A stretch of 64,000 nucleotides of DNA from an uncultured Porphyromonadaceae bacterium (GTDB lineage Bacteria; Bacteroidota; Bacteroidia; Bacteroidales; Barnesiellaceae): the NCBI GenBank assembly GCA_900538555.1, contig UPYI01000002.1, positions 62,001-126,000 on the forward strand, in the 5' to 3' direction. Both the position numbers and the translations under genes were made by a program. How positions within the stretch are numbered: position 1 is the stretch's first letter; the number at the start of each line of letters is the position of its first letter. The notes under the pieces were generated by a model. That model did no database searches. It saw only the letters and a program-made list of their open reading frames with translations, and was not told the origin of the DNA. Shown one piece after another: positions 43,583 to 51,890 of this stretch.

Positions 43583-44176
43583 TTAGACATCAAAGAAGAA
43601 ATCACTTTGTTTTAACGATTCAATATGACGATCGTCGTCTTCGTCGAAGAAATTATCAAATTGAAGAAGTTCGACAAAAGTCGCTGCATCAACCTCCCTG
43701 TCAGATGGTGTATAGTCGAGATCATCGACTCTTTTTTTGTACTTTTTTAAATACTCAACTTCGTCGTTATAAACCTTATAGGCTAAGTTCCTGTCGATAG
43801 TCTCGTATTGGGTTTTATCGACGGTATTCAGGCGGTAATCATTAATTGCGGTTCCTACCTTTACAACATATAATCGCCGGGCTCCATTCGGGAATGACTT
43901 ACGAACAGGGGTTGAATTTCTCGACCGGTATCGATCCAGGTCGGCAAAAAATGCTTTATAAGTGCCAAACTCATCTAATGCACTGTCTAAGTAGGATATA
44001 AATATGTCCTTTACATCTTCCGGATCGCCGTAAAAATCTGAATTAGCCGAATCATCATATACAATTCGCTTATCCGAATCATCAGTCAGAAGTCTATAAT
44101 GATCTCCACTGACACTTTCTTCCATTATGAACCGCTTTCCGCGGTGGGTAAATCTAAGATTGTCTGATTTCTTCAT
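43583..44176 (-). CDS. Hypothetical 197-aa protein of the lysogenic strand
   Basis: Begins MKKSDNLRFTHRGKRFIMEE. Soluble and acidic, aspartate-rich (LTDDSDKRIVYDDSANSDFY, DDDRHIESL), helical in the second half. Encoded on the same strand as repressor and integrase, with its own upstream gap, so it may be expressed in the lysogen (cargo or maintenance). No family recognised. Confidence 0.5.
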   Translation of the reverse strand: MKKSDNLRFTHRGKRFIMEESVSGDHYRLLTDDSDKRIVYDDSANSDFYGDPEDVKDIFISYLDSALDEFGTYKAFFADLDRYRSRNSTPVRKSFPNGARRLYVVKVGTAINDYRLNTVDKTQYETIDRNLAYKVYNDEVEYLKKYKKRVDDLDYTPSDREVDAATFVELLQFDNFFDEDDDRHIESLKQSDFFFDV

Positions 44177-44309
44177 ACTATTGTATTTTTTTTCTCAAAG
44201 GTAATTTTTTTTTTTAAAATTACAATATTAATTCTTTGATATTTCGATCGATACCTGTATATTTGTAGAATTAATAGTTTATCACTTTTAATTAAAAAAA
44301 AAAGAAACG

Positions 44310-44341
44310 AAAGAGGTCGGTAGATTTACTCCACCTCTTTT
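44310..44341 (-). terminator. Terminator after the integrase
   Basis: AAAGAGGT and ACCTCTTT pair around CGGTAGATTTACTCC; poly-A on the plus strand to the left gives the U-run for minus-strand transcription. Confidence 0.7.
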
Positions 44342-44347
44342 TTTTAT

Positions 44348-45517
44348 TTAGAATTTTCCTTTAAACCCGGCAATCAATGAATTAGCGTCTGCCACATCAT
44401 GCGGTGTATAAAGGTCTGTAATCAGCACGGAAGAGTGCCGCGCCTGATCTCTGACGCTGATCGTATCGACCTGACCTTTCAGCATGTCCGTAACGCCGGT
44501 ATCTTTCAAGGAGTAGAGCTTGTATTCAACGGGCAAATGCAATGCCGAACGCACGTCGCGATGCCAGTAATCGCGGAAGTTCTTGTCGGCAATTCGATCG
44601 GCGCCCGGCATGAAGTTCCGGCTAAATAGATAATGATTGGAAGGATGTGCGAATATCCCTATATCGATCATCAGCTGGGCGACGCGATCGGGCAACGTGA
44701 TCTGGGCGTCCTTTCGGTTCTTGGTGCCATGAGAATGTAATATGATCAACTTCTTATACAGACGTATATCGCCGATCTGTATATAGGTTAATTCTTTCGG
44801 CCGGATAAAGCAATAATATATCATATAGCACGCTAACAGGTAATGCCGATTATGATCGTGCAGCCACTCCCCTATATTAGCCAATACGTCGGCCGGGATA
44901 TTGGATCGGTTCTTTCTTCGGCGGCCGCGTGATCCGAAACTGTCGATCCCGTCGGTCGGTTTGGTCTTTAAATAAGCGCGGGACACGAGAAACGACGAGA
45001 ACAGGCGTAGCCATGTCAGGTAATTGTCGCGGGTCTGGGCTTTGTTTTGGCGATCGATATAGATATAATCGAGGAATTCGGAAAGATAAGCGCGGTCTAA
45101 TTGATATATATAGGTAATCGGAAGTCGTAGCGAGGAATTATAATCGATCAGGTTGCGAAGGTACGACATATATCCGACATAGGTATCCGGCCGAATATAT
45201 CCGTCGCGTACGTATCGATCGATCAGGTTTCTATACGCATCGCATGCGTCGGAAAACGTAGTGTACGCTTTGCCTCCTTCGCTCTCTATCCACGGGTTCC
45301 AGCCTGTACGAAGCTGGGAGATCAGCCGGGCGATCAAGTCGGCCGCATAAACCCGCCGCTGTCTGATCGATGCGATCGAATTCAGCTTTATTTTTTTTCT
45401 TTGCATTCGATTGGAAACCGGATCGAATGCAAAGAAATCCACATACCATTCTTTCCCGGTGTGCAGCTTTGGGATAGTAAATGATTTAATTCTTTGTAAT
45501 TCAGCATTTTGCGACAT
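44348..45517 (-). CDS. int: Tyrosine recombinase/integrase
   Basis: 389 residues. An N-terminal SAM-like core-binding domain (about 95-190) precedes the catalytic domain. Box I Arg in IRPKEL, the beta-hairpin Lys in SHGTKNRKDAQITL, box III QARHSS and the nucleophile Tyr in LITDLYTP are present. Box II reads YSLKDTGVTDML where the usual motif is HxLRHT, so His and Arg are replaced by Tyr and Lys. The gene starts 113 bases from tRNA-Pro and its first ten codons lie in the 155-bp boundary repeat. A GTCCCGAATTTGTCCCGG motif lies 20 bases upstream. It should catalyse integration and excision at the tRNA-Pro 3' end. Confidence 0.9.
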   Translation of the reverse strand: MSQNAELQRIKSFTIPKLHTGKEWYVDFFAFDPVSNRMQRKKIKLNSIASIRQRRVYAADLIARLISQLRTGWNPWIESEGGKAYTTFSDACDAYRNLIDRYVRDGYIRPDTYVGYMSYLRNLIDYNSSLRLPITYIYQLDRAYLSEFLDYIYIDRQNKAQTRDNYLTWLRLFSSFLVSRAYLKTKPTDGIDSFGSRGRRRKNRSNIPADVLANIGEWLHDHNRHYLLACYMIYYCFIRPKELTYIQIGDIRLYKKLIILHSHGTKNRKDAQITLPDRVAQLMIDIGIFAHPSNHYLFSRNFMPGADRIADKNFRDYWHRDVRSALHLPVEYKLYSLKDTGVTDMLKGQVDTISVRDQARHSSVLITDLYTPHDVADANSLIAGFKGKF

Positions 45518-45642
45518 AGGTGTATTTTTTTTAAGGTTTGTGTCCCGAATTTGTCCCGGCAGCCAAATACGACCAACGGCGTAAGCGTCTAATTATTAGA
45601 CACTTACGCCGTTAAAAATAGGCATTTTGTCGGGGTGAGATG
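45488..45642. repeat. 155-bp direct repeat, right copy (tRNA side)
   Basis: Counterpart of 26663-26817: integrase start, GTCCCG pair (45537-45559), a 19-bp stem hairpin with one mismatch (45575-45613, loop ATTA region) and the tRNA-Pro 3' end. Confidence 0.9.
45575..45613 (-). terminator. Hairpin downstream of tRNA-Pro
   Basis: AACGGCGTAAGCGTCTAAT and its near-perfect complement. It lies just beyond the tRNA 3' end and also just upstream of the integrase, so it may stop tRNA transcription from running into the integrase. Confidence 0.6.
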
Positions 45643-45703
45643 ACTCGAACATCCGACCTCCACGTCCCGAACGTGGCGCGCTAGCCAACTGTGCTACACC
45701 CCG
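45630..45703 (-). tRNA. tRNA-Pro (anticodon CGG)
   Basis: 74 nt, acceptor CGGGGTG/CACCCCG, discriminator A, anticodon stem CCACG/CGTGG with loop TTCGGGA (anticodon CGG), T-loop TTCGAGTC. No encoded CCA. The gene is intact and serves as the attachment site of the element. Confidence 0.92.
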
Positions 45704-45877
45704 ATTGGTTTTGCGAGTACAAAAGTAGATAAAGTTTTTGGAACAGCAAAAGAATTTCAAAAAAAATATCCACTTTTTTCATTTTTCCTTTTTTATCGCC
45801 TCTATGCAGAAAAAGTCAATAAAAAATTAGGAAATATCGAAAACCTGTTGTACATTTGCACTCGCAAATCAAACGAT

Positions 45878-45950
45878 GGTGCCATAGCTCAGTTGGTAGA
45901 GCAAAGGACTGAAAATCCTTGTGTCCCCGGTTCGATTCCTGGTGGCACCA
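45878..45950 (+). tRNA. tRNA-Phe (anticodon GAA)
   Basis: 73 nt, acceptor GGTGCCA/TGGCACC, discriminator A, D-arm GCTCAGTTGGTAGAGC, anticodon loop CTGAAAA, T-loop TTCGATT. No encoded CCA. Confidence 0.94.
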
Positions 45951-45958
45951 CTTCAAGA

Positions 45959-45994
45959 AAGCTAATTATCTTTTTCAGATAGTTAGCTTTTTCT
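45959..45994 (+). terminator. Terminator after tRNA-Phe
   Basis: AAGCTAATTATCT pairs with AGATAGTTAGCTT across TTTTC with one mismatch, followed by TTTTC. Confidence 0.75.
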
Positions 45995-46030
45995 TTTAAG
46001 CGAAGTTATCCATCCAAAGGAATATTATAG

Positions 46031-46186
46031 CTGACACAAAATCAGTTGGTGGAGATATTCCAAACGAGTAAATCAAATGTAAGCGAACATATTAAGCATA
46101 TATTTGAAGATAAAGAGTTTGATAAGAATGTGGTTGTTCGGAAATTCCGAAAATCATATCAAAGTTGCCATCGGAATTCGGGCTAA
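46031..46186 (+). pseudogene. RhuM-like gene fragment
   Basis: An open frame without a start encodes LTQNQLVEIFQTSKSNVSEH followed by IKHIFEDKEFDKNVVVRKFR. This matches the recurring N-terminal segment of RhuM-family (virulence RhuM/DNA-binding) proteins as I know them. An in-frame stop lies directly before it, and after about 42 codons the frame enters the intergenic repeat and stops at 46186. It is a leftover of a gene on a mobile or accessory segment beside the tRNA hot spot. Confidence 0.65.
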
Positions 46187-46385
46187 GGCGTTTACTCAGT
46201 AAACTCTTGTCGTCCTTCTATGCGCCTTGCATTTTAAACTTTTAGTTTTCAATAAACGCCTTGTCTCGGCATAATCGGTTCAAGTTTTCTCTTGACCGCT
46301 TCTGCACTCGGCTTGCAATTTATTTTAGACATTCTAACGCACCGAAAAGGGGTTGCATCGAAAATTTATTTCGACACAACCCCTT
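46176..46385. repeat. Composite intergenic repeat, inverted relative to 16861
   Basis: Contains, in inverse orientation, the CCGATG...GGCGC module of 16919-16990, the GCAAGCCGAGTGCAGAAGC / GCCGAGACAAGGCGTTTATTG module of 19185 and 56190, and the TTAGACATTCTAACGCACCG plus AGGGGTTG...CAACCCCTT hairpin of 16861. The hairpin at 46345-46385 can terminate the GH81 gene. Confidence 0.7.
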
Positions 46386-46414
46386 CATTTTTAAAGGATA
46401 GTGAAGTGCTTGTT

Positions 46415-49400
46415 TTATCTAATCAATACTTTTTCGGCTTTACCGCCGGCGACGCGGATATAGATGCCCGCTGAGGGATGAGCAACGCGGATTCCTTGCA
46501 AGGTGAACCAAATCACTTCGCCGGTGTCGGAAGTTTCAACCGTGTCGATCCCCGTCGGAATATCACGCCCGAACACCTCCAACTCCCGGATGCTCGTTCC
46601 ATACCCCGTGGCTCGTTCCACCCCGACTATTTTCACATAACGTCCCATCGCTCCGTCGAGGTAAATCACATCGTCGGCATCCTCGCCGGAGGCACCCGAC
46701 AAACTGAAACCTTCGCGCGAAGCGACTTTCCGGAAAGAGCCTTCATCTTCGGTCTGCGACACGAAGATATCGTAATGCGTCGCATAAGCCGGACGATCCC
46801 AATAGATATTGATATGGTCGAGACTGTAAGAGTTACCGAGATCTACGATCACCCACTGGTTATCCTCGAACTTGCTACCCCAACGCGTACCGAGGTCGCC
46901 GTCACAAACCTTACCGGCAGCAAGAGCGTCGTTTTCTTGCGAACTACTCCAAGCTCTTTTGCCGAGAGCCAGATTGATTCCGACAATACTGTATTCGACA
47001 GCGATACCGTCGCATTCCCTCACGGTTTCATTTCCGAAGGCATCGGTTGCCGTCAGAATGATTTTGTACGAACCGGACGAGAGCTGGTCGAACTCCGTAC
47101 TCCATTTTTCGCCGGAGGCTATAGCGCACGAGGCTGTCGCTACCGTCTGTCCGTCGCTTGCCTGCAACTCGATGTTCAGGAAAAGTGCACCGGTTTCGCT
47201 TGTGGCGGAAGATTCAACAGCGATCGAACCGTTGCCGGTCGTATATTCCAACGTAGAGATCACCGGTTCGGCTACCGAAGCATCCGGATCGAGACGGCTA
47301 ATCCCGAATACCCGAAGTTCCTTAATACTGAATCCGTATGCCGAGAGGAAACGGATATCGCAACAAATGCGGATATAGCGTGCCGGCACAGTCGGGAATG
47401 TCAAAGATTCTTCTCCGCCTTTGCAATCGGATTCCTGATAAAAATCATACCAGTTATCGCCGTCGATACTCGACTGCAAACGATAAGACCGGGCATAAGC
47501 ACCCTCCCAGACAATATGGATACAATCGACAAGGTAGGTGTCTTCCAAATCGACGGCAAGCCACTGGTTGTCGTCCCATTCACTTTCCCAACGGGTGTCG
47601 GTATTTCCATCGACAGCGAGCGAAGCACGACCGCCGTCGCCTTTATACGACGATGCGGTAGCCGTCTTGCCGAGAGCCAAATTAAATTCGCCGAGAGCCT
47701 TGACTTCTACCGTGCATTGCGCCAATCCGGCGAAGTCGATCGTATAGACACCGATCTCCGACGAACGGAACTGTGTCGATGCCGCATCGTAGACGGCTTC
47801 CGGCGCAACTTCGCCGGAGGCATTCCTGACAGTCACAGATATATTGCCGGCATCACGGCTATACGGTGCCAGATATTGGTTCATGACCGTAAACGGTATT
47901 TCCACCGGTTCATTGCAAACGGCGATATAAGTATCGGCGTCCAAAGCGATGGACGCCGGACGTTCCACATCATTGACAAAAACAGAGGCTTTCGACTCTC
48001 CGACATCCAGTATAGAGGCAGTGACCGTATAAATTCCATGATCGAGAGGCGTAAACAGATTGCCCGAAAAGCCGGCTTCTTTGTCGGCGCTCCATACAAC
48101 AGCTATATCGTTACGCATATCGCCACCCCGGGTATACGCCACAGGGGCAAGTTCGATCTCCGTTCCCGAGTCGATCACTTGCGGCAATGCAAAGTCGATA
48201 CCGATAACGGCATCGTCAGCCACAGAGTCGCCCAAGCCGTACACCGACATTTCGTAGCAGGAGTAACCGTAAGCCGATCCCCGTTCAAGTCCGCGCATAC
48301 GGATGTAGCGACCGGTCGCATTGACAGTCGTGACTTTCTCTCCGGCACCCGGCGCACGTTCGGTCACAACCGTCCGCCAAGCCGTTTCCGCAGGAACTCT
48401 CACCGGTGTATCGACTCCGGCATATCGGGCTGTAAAATCCATCATTTCACAACCGTCCTGTGCCACCTGAATATCGTATTTAGCAGCAAAAGCGGCTTCC
48501 CATACGATCGCGACACGCGAGATATAGCAATTCTCCCCGAGATCGAGTGTCAGCCACTGATCGTCGGAATGTTCGCTTCCCCAACGGACACCGAGGTCGC
48601 CGTCGGTAGCACCCGGCGGAAGTGATCCCACATTCTCTGCCGACGAGGCATAAGTATCGGCATGAAGGGATACAAGGGGGAGCGGCGGCGTGACGAATAT
48701 CTGCTTCGAGGCAGATGCGCCCGTCTGTACGCTGGCAGCCGTCAGGGTATACAGCCCGGCATCGGCAAAGCAAACCTCCGTATCGAACTTGCCGCTACGG
48801 CCTGCCGTGTCGATATAAGTCCATTCCGTATCGGAAGGTACATTGTCCGTTTCATATTGGTCTACGTAATGAAACTCCACAGGAATCACCGTACCGCGTT
48901 CGCACATCTCCGGGAGATTCTCGATCCGCGCACTCATGGGCTGCGGTTTTTCATTGACCGTGAAAGCGATCGTACAAGCCACATCGCCACAGGTAAACAA
49001 CAGGTCGAACTTCGAACCGATCTCCGCATCGGCATCGACCGTCAGACGACCGTTTTCGAATACGGCAGGCGCACCGGAAGAGAGCGTCGCTTCTACTCCA
49101 AGACCGGAAATACCGGCTCCGTATTGGTCGAGCACCCGGCTCTTTATCGTAGTAGAAGCCGCCGGCGGAATAATCATGCCTTCGCTCGATACAGCTTCGA
49201 TAGAGGTTACCACAGGGTCTGCACTGATAGCGGAGATCCTGCCCGGGGCAGCAGTCACACTTTTCACCACCCGTCCGGAGGCATCGTAAAACCGGACGAC
49301 ACGGTCGCTTTCTCCGGGGTTATACACCATATACGTAGCTATACCGTTTTTGACACATACCTGTGCCGTCGGTATATCGGCATGGATCGAGAAATCCGGT

Positions 49401-51682
49401 TCGCCATAAGTCAGATGGTTATGAATGACGAAATAAGAGATATGGGACGTGCTGACGCTCGTCGCTATGTGCATCTTCCGTTCAAGGGCTTCGTCGAAAA
49501 TGGCGGCAGCGGCAGCCGGATCGTGACGCTGATAGTAAGCCAAAGCCACATTGCCCCAGTCGTTGGCAGCAAGAGGTTCGATCGGTTCGTTGTTTACCGT
49601 ATTGACCGTACTTTCGAACCAAGCATGGGAGAATGTGGAATTCGCCCCGCGGATCATATCATCGAATGCCCAGCCCACAAAATCGGGATCCCAAGAGAGA
49701 TAATCGAGCGCGGGAGAGATCGGCATCCACTGGATACCGTGCATGAAAAGCGGATCGCCGCCGAACCAAGTCCACCAGCCGATACCTTTTCCGGTTATGT
49801 TGGAGTTGTAGGCATACGGATATTCATCATAGTTGTAGTTGCCTTTGCGGCCGTTCTTTCCAGCCCACGGTTTCCGTCCGCCCTCGTTGGCAGGACGCGG
49901 GGCATCGACATCGTACCAATATTCACGGGTCGCACGAGCTTCGGTATTCCACCCCCAGATTCCGGCATCGCGCATATCGTTATCGCCGAGAGCCACACCG
50001 AGGAGATAAAGTCCGCCCCACGACTGCATGGCTTCGGAAGTAGATTCCTGTCCGTTGCCATTGTCGTTACCGTGATCGCCAAGTCCGCCAGCCCACGAGT
50101 GTCCGCACCAGATATCGAGCGTACGCATAAAGGGGAAACGGCGGTCGTTGCGGTCCCAGTTGGCATAATCTTTGGCAATCATCGTCAGCAGCTCGCCGTA
50201 ATCGCGGGCAAAAGCCTTGTCCTCCATACAGAGAAGGGCGGCAGCATACGTGAAATAGCCGTAATGGAAATGGTGGTCGTTGAACGCATCCGAGTCGTAA
50301 GAGACATCGAATCCGAGCATCGCTCCCCACCGCGGATAATAACTGAAAAAATAATTGTTTTCGCCGGGGGTATATGTAAGCCACTCCTTGAATGCGTCGC
50401 GCAGACGGCGTTTGCTCTCTTCATAGACTGCGGTATTTCCGCTCTCCTTGGCAAACGACATGTTCATCGCCATCTGCACAAGCCCCTTGCCGCCCCAATA
50501 GGTATCACCGCCGAAACTTCCTTTGGTTACATAGTCGGTCATCAGCCGGTCAAGCACTTCCTGTCGGAAACCATGTTCGGTATCATTCCCCTCCCGAGGT
50601 GCGGCATAGGCAGGGAGCATCCCCGAGAAACGATAGGAATACGAATAGGTGCCGTTTTCCGAAACGGCAAGTTTGAGCGTACCGCGCGGAGTCATGAAGC
50701 CCTGTTCGTCCATGAACGACATGGAAGCCCCTTGAAGGGCATACTTATATACGTGAGGCAGGAATCCGAGCAACGACGGAGCCTGTGTACCGGGAGTACG
50801 GAGGTTTTCCGACTCAACATTCAGGAACGTAGTGACACGAGCGTTCTTCTCGTCGTAGTTCCAGCTCACACGTGTATCGCGGGGAATAGAAACAGCATAA
50901 CGGGCAAACGCGTCGAGATCGTCTTCGGAACGGAGCAGTGCCACCACGACCCATGCCGTCCCGACCTCGAAATTAAGATTGCCGTCCTTGACTTCATAAC
51001 CAGCCCCTGCCGGATAGTAGAGACCGTAATAGTCGCCGTCGAGACGGAAACCCAATACGCCGGGCTTATCTGCGAACTTGACAGGTGCCGTGCTGAATCG
51101 TATCTGAGGAGCCAGACGGTCGAATTCGAACCACGTAAAGGGCGTACCGTGAGCTGCCGTAACCACGATTTCACCATCCTCCTTGACAGAAGGCATACGG
51201 AATACGACATCCCAATCGTGCCAGTCCGTAGCGATAGCAGCCGTCGCCGTATATTTCGGACTTCCGACCGTAATCGAAGTGCGGCTTTTGATCTCCTTGC
51301 CATAGTCAGCCCAATAGGAGGGATAATTGACCTGTACTCCGTCGTCGAACGTGCGCAGCATGGCGGGATAACTCCAAAGAGCACCGCTGAACTGGTTGTT
51401 GATAATGTCGGTCCACCAATCGTTCGTCGGTATCGGACGACCGGGAACTTCGAGCGAACCATCGGACAAAGCAGGCAATTCGTCGGCATAGATCTTGCGT
51501 GTAAGCATAGCCGTAGCATTGAAACCCGGTCCACCCGGTTCGGTTTTGGCTTTATAGGTGGGAGGGACAGAAGCGATAGAACCGCTTCCTACCGGCACGA
51601 CCATCTGCGCCGAAACAGCAGAGGCAAAACAAAAAGCCAATGCCGTCGTCACAAAAGCCTTATATCGGCAATATAAATACAT
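46415..51682 (-). CDS. GH81 endo-beta-1,3-glucanase with three F5/8C modules
   Basis: 1755 residues. Signal peptide (TTALAFCFASAVSA); GH81 catalytic region about 60-740 with NDWW, DHHFHYGYF (about 469) and GNGQESTSEAMQSW (about 546, catalytic Glu), plus WAGGLGDHG. Ig-like linkers separate three F5/8 type C (discoidin, CBM32-like) modules at about 1010-1145, 1330-1465 and 1566-1705, e.g. VDGNTDTRWESEWDDNQWLA. It ends in a sorting-like tail (FTLQGIRVAHPSAGIYIRV). It should cut beta-1,3-glucans such as laminarin or fungal glucan outside the cell. Last gene of the glucan locus, separated from the next upstream gene by a terminator, so it probably has its own promoter. Confidence 0.88.
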   Translation of the reverse strand: MYLYCRYKAFVTTALAFCFASAVSAQMVVPVGSGSIASVPPTYKAKTEPGGPGFNATAMLTRKIYADELPALSDGSLEVPGRPIPTNDWWTDIINNQFSGALWSYPAMLRTFDDGVQVNYPSYWADYGKEIKSRTSITVGSPKYTATAAIATDWHDWDVVFRMPSVKEDGEIVVTAAHGTPFTWFEFDRLAPQIRFSTAPVKFADKPGVLGFRLDGDYYGLYYPAGAGYEVKDGNLNFEVGTAWVVVALLRSEDDLDAFARYAVSIPRDTRVSWNYDEKNARVTTFLNVESENLRTPGTQAPSLLGFLPHVYKYALQGASMSFMDEQGFMTPRGTLKLAVSENGTYSYSYRFSGMLPAYAAPREGNDTEHGFRQEVLDRLMTDYVTKGSFGGDTYWGGKGLVQMAMNMSFAKESGNTAVYEESKRRLRDAFKEWLTYTPGENNYFFSYYPRWGAMLGFDVSYDSDAFNDHHFHYGYFTYAAALLCMEDKAFARDYGELLTMIAKDYANWDRNDRRFPFMRTLDIWCGHSWAGGLGDHGNDNGNGQESTSEAMQSWGGLYLLGVALGDNDMRDAGIWGWNTEARATREYWYDVDAPRPANEGGRKPWAGKNGRKGNYNYDEYPYAYNSNITGKGIGWWTWFGGDPLFMHGIQWMPISPALDYLSWDPDFVGWAFDDMIRGANSTFSHAWFESTVNTVNNEPIEPLAANDWGNVALAYYQRHDPAAAAAIFDEALERKMHIATSVSTSHISYFVIHNHLTYGEPDFSIHADIPTAQVCVKNGIATYMVYNPGESDRVVRFYDASGRVVKSVTAAPGRISAISADPVVTSIEAVSSEGMIIPPAASTTIKSRVLDQYGAGISGLGVEATLSSGAPAVFENGRLTVDADAEIGSKFDLLFTCGDVACTIAFTVNEKPQPMSARIENLPEMCERGTVIPVEFHYVDQYETDNVPSDTEWTYIDTAGRSGKFDTEVCFADAGLYTLTAASVQTGASASKQIFVTPPLPLVSLHADTYASSAENVGSLPPGATDGDLGVRWGSEHSDDQWLTLDLGENCYISRVAIVWEAAFAAKYDIQVAQDGCEMMDFTARYAGVDTPVRVPAETAWRTVVTERAPGAGEKVTTVNATGRYIRMRGLERGSAYGYSCYEMSVYGLGDSVADDAVIGIDFALPQVIDSGTEIELAPVAYTRGGDMRNDIAVVWSADKEAGFSGNLFTPLDHGIYTVTASILDVGESKASVFVNDVERPASIALDADTYIAVCNEPVEIPFTVMNQYLAPYSRDAGNISVTVRNASGEVAPEAVYDAASTQFRSSEIGVYTIDFAGLAQCTVEVKALGEFNLALGKTATASSYKGDGGRASLAVDGNTDTRWESEWDDNQWLAVDLEDTYLVDCIHIVWEGAYARSYRLQSSIDGDNWYDFYQESDCKGGEESLTFPTVPARYIRICCDIRFLSAYGFSIKELRVFGISRLDPDASVAEPVISTLEYTTGNGSIAVESSATSETGALFLNIELQASDGQTVATASCAIASGEKWSTEFDQLSSGSYKIILTATDAFGNETVRECDGIAVEYSIVGINLALGKRAWSSSQENDALAAGKVCDGDLGTRWGSKFEDNQWVIVDLGNSYSLDHINIYWDRPAYATHYDIFVSQTEDEGSFRKVASREGFSLSGASGEDADDVIYLDGAMGRYVKIVGVERATGYGTSIRELEVFGRDIPTGIDTVETSDTGEVIWFTLQGIRVAHPSAGIYIRVAGGKAEKVLIR

Positions 51683-51810
51683 AAGTTTAAAGATTAAGAG
51701 TAAAACATGATCGTAATTTTCCCACCTGCCCGCTCTACCCCGAAAAGGGGGTGATCCGTACCTCCGTCATATCGGTAGCGGAGCTGTGCCCGTTCCTGTT
51801 TTTTATAGAA

Positions 51811-51852
51811 AAAGCCCGTCCCGCATTACATTCCTATAACGAGACGGGCTTT
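51811..51852 (-). terminator. Terminator between the F5/8C protein and GH81
   Basis: AAAGCCCGTC (51811-51820) pairs with GACGGGCTTT (51843-51852); the minus strand then reads into a U-rich tract. It ends the upstream part of the glucan locus. Confidence 0.75.
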
Positions 51853-51890
51853 CGAATTAAGTAAGAAAATCTACGATTTAATATATCTAC

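Larger units (their letters stand above)
26795..45642. mobile_element. Integrated 18.8-kb element at tRNA-Pro, candidate tailless prophage
   Basis: Bounded by the tRNA-Pro 3' end duplicated at 26795-26817 and 45620-45642 (core GTCGGGGTGAGATGA). The integrase lies next to the intact tRNA, and the repressor at the opposite end. Gene order is repressor (minus), then a plus-strand run of replication, lysis-like, structural-like and membrane proteins, then two minus-strand genes ending with the integrase. No terminase, portal, tail tube, tape measure, baseplate, relaxase or type IV coupling protein is visible. The only P-loop protein is the primase-helicase. Boundaries are confident; the virus interpretation is inference. 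Confidence 0.85.

Noticed and set aside
26795..45642. Tailed prophage or conjugative transposon
   Set aside because: No terminase, portal, tail, relaxase, TraG/VirD4 or tra genes are visible over the full 18.8 kb.
45630..45703. tRNA-Pro broken by the insertion
   Set aside because: All arms are intact; the element restores the 3' end.
48662..51676. Very long open frame (about 1000 codons) on the plus strand
   Set aside because: It lies entirely antisense to the GH81 gene; composition is Arg/His/Ile-rich low-quality protein typical of an antisense shadow in G+C-balanced coding DNA.
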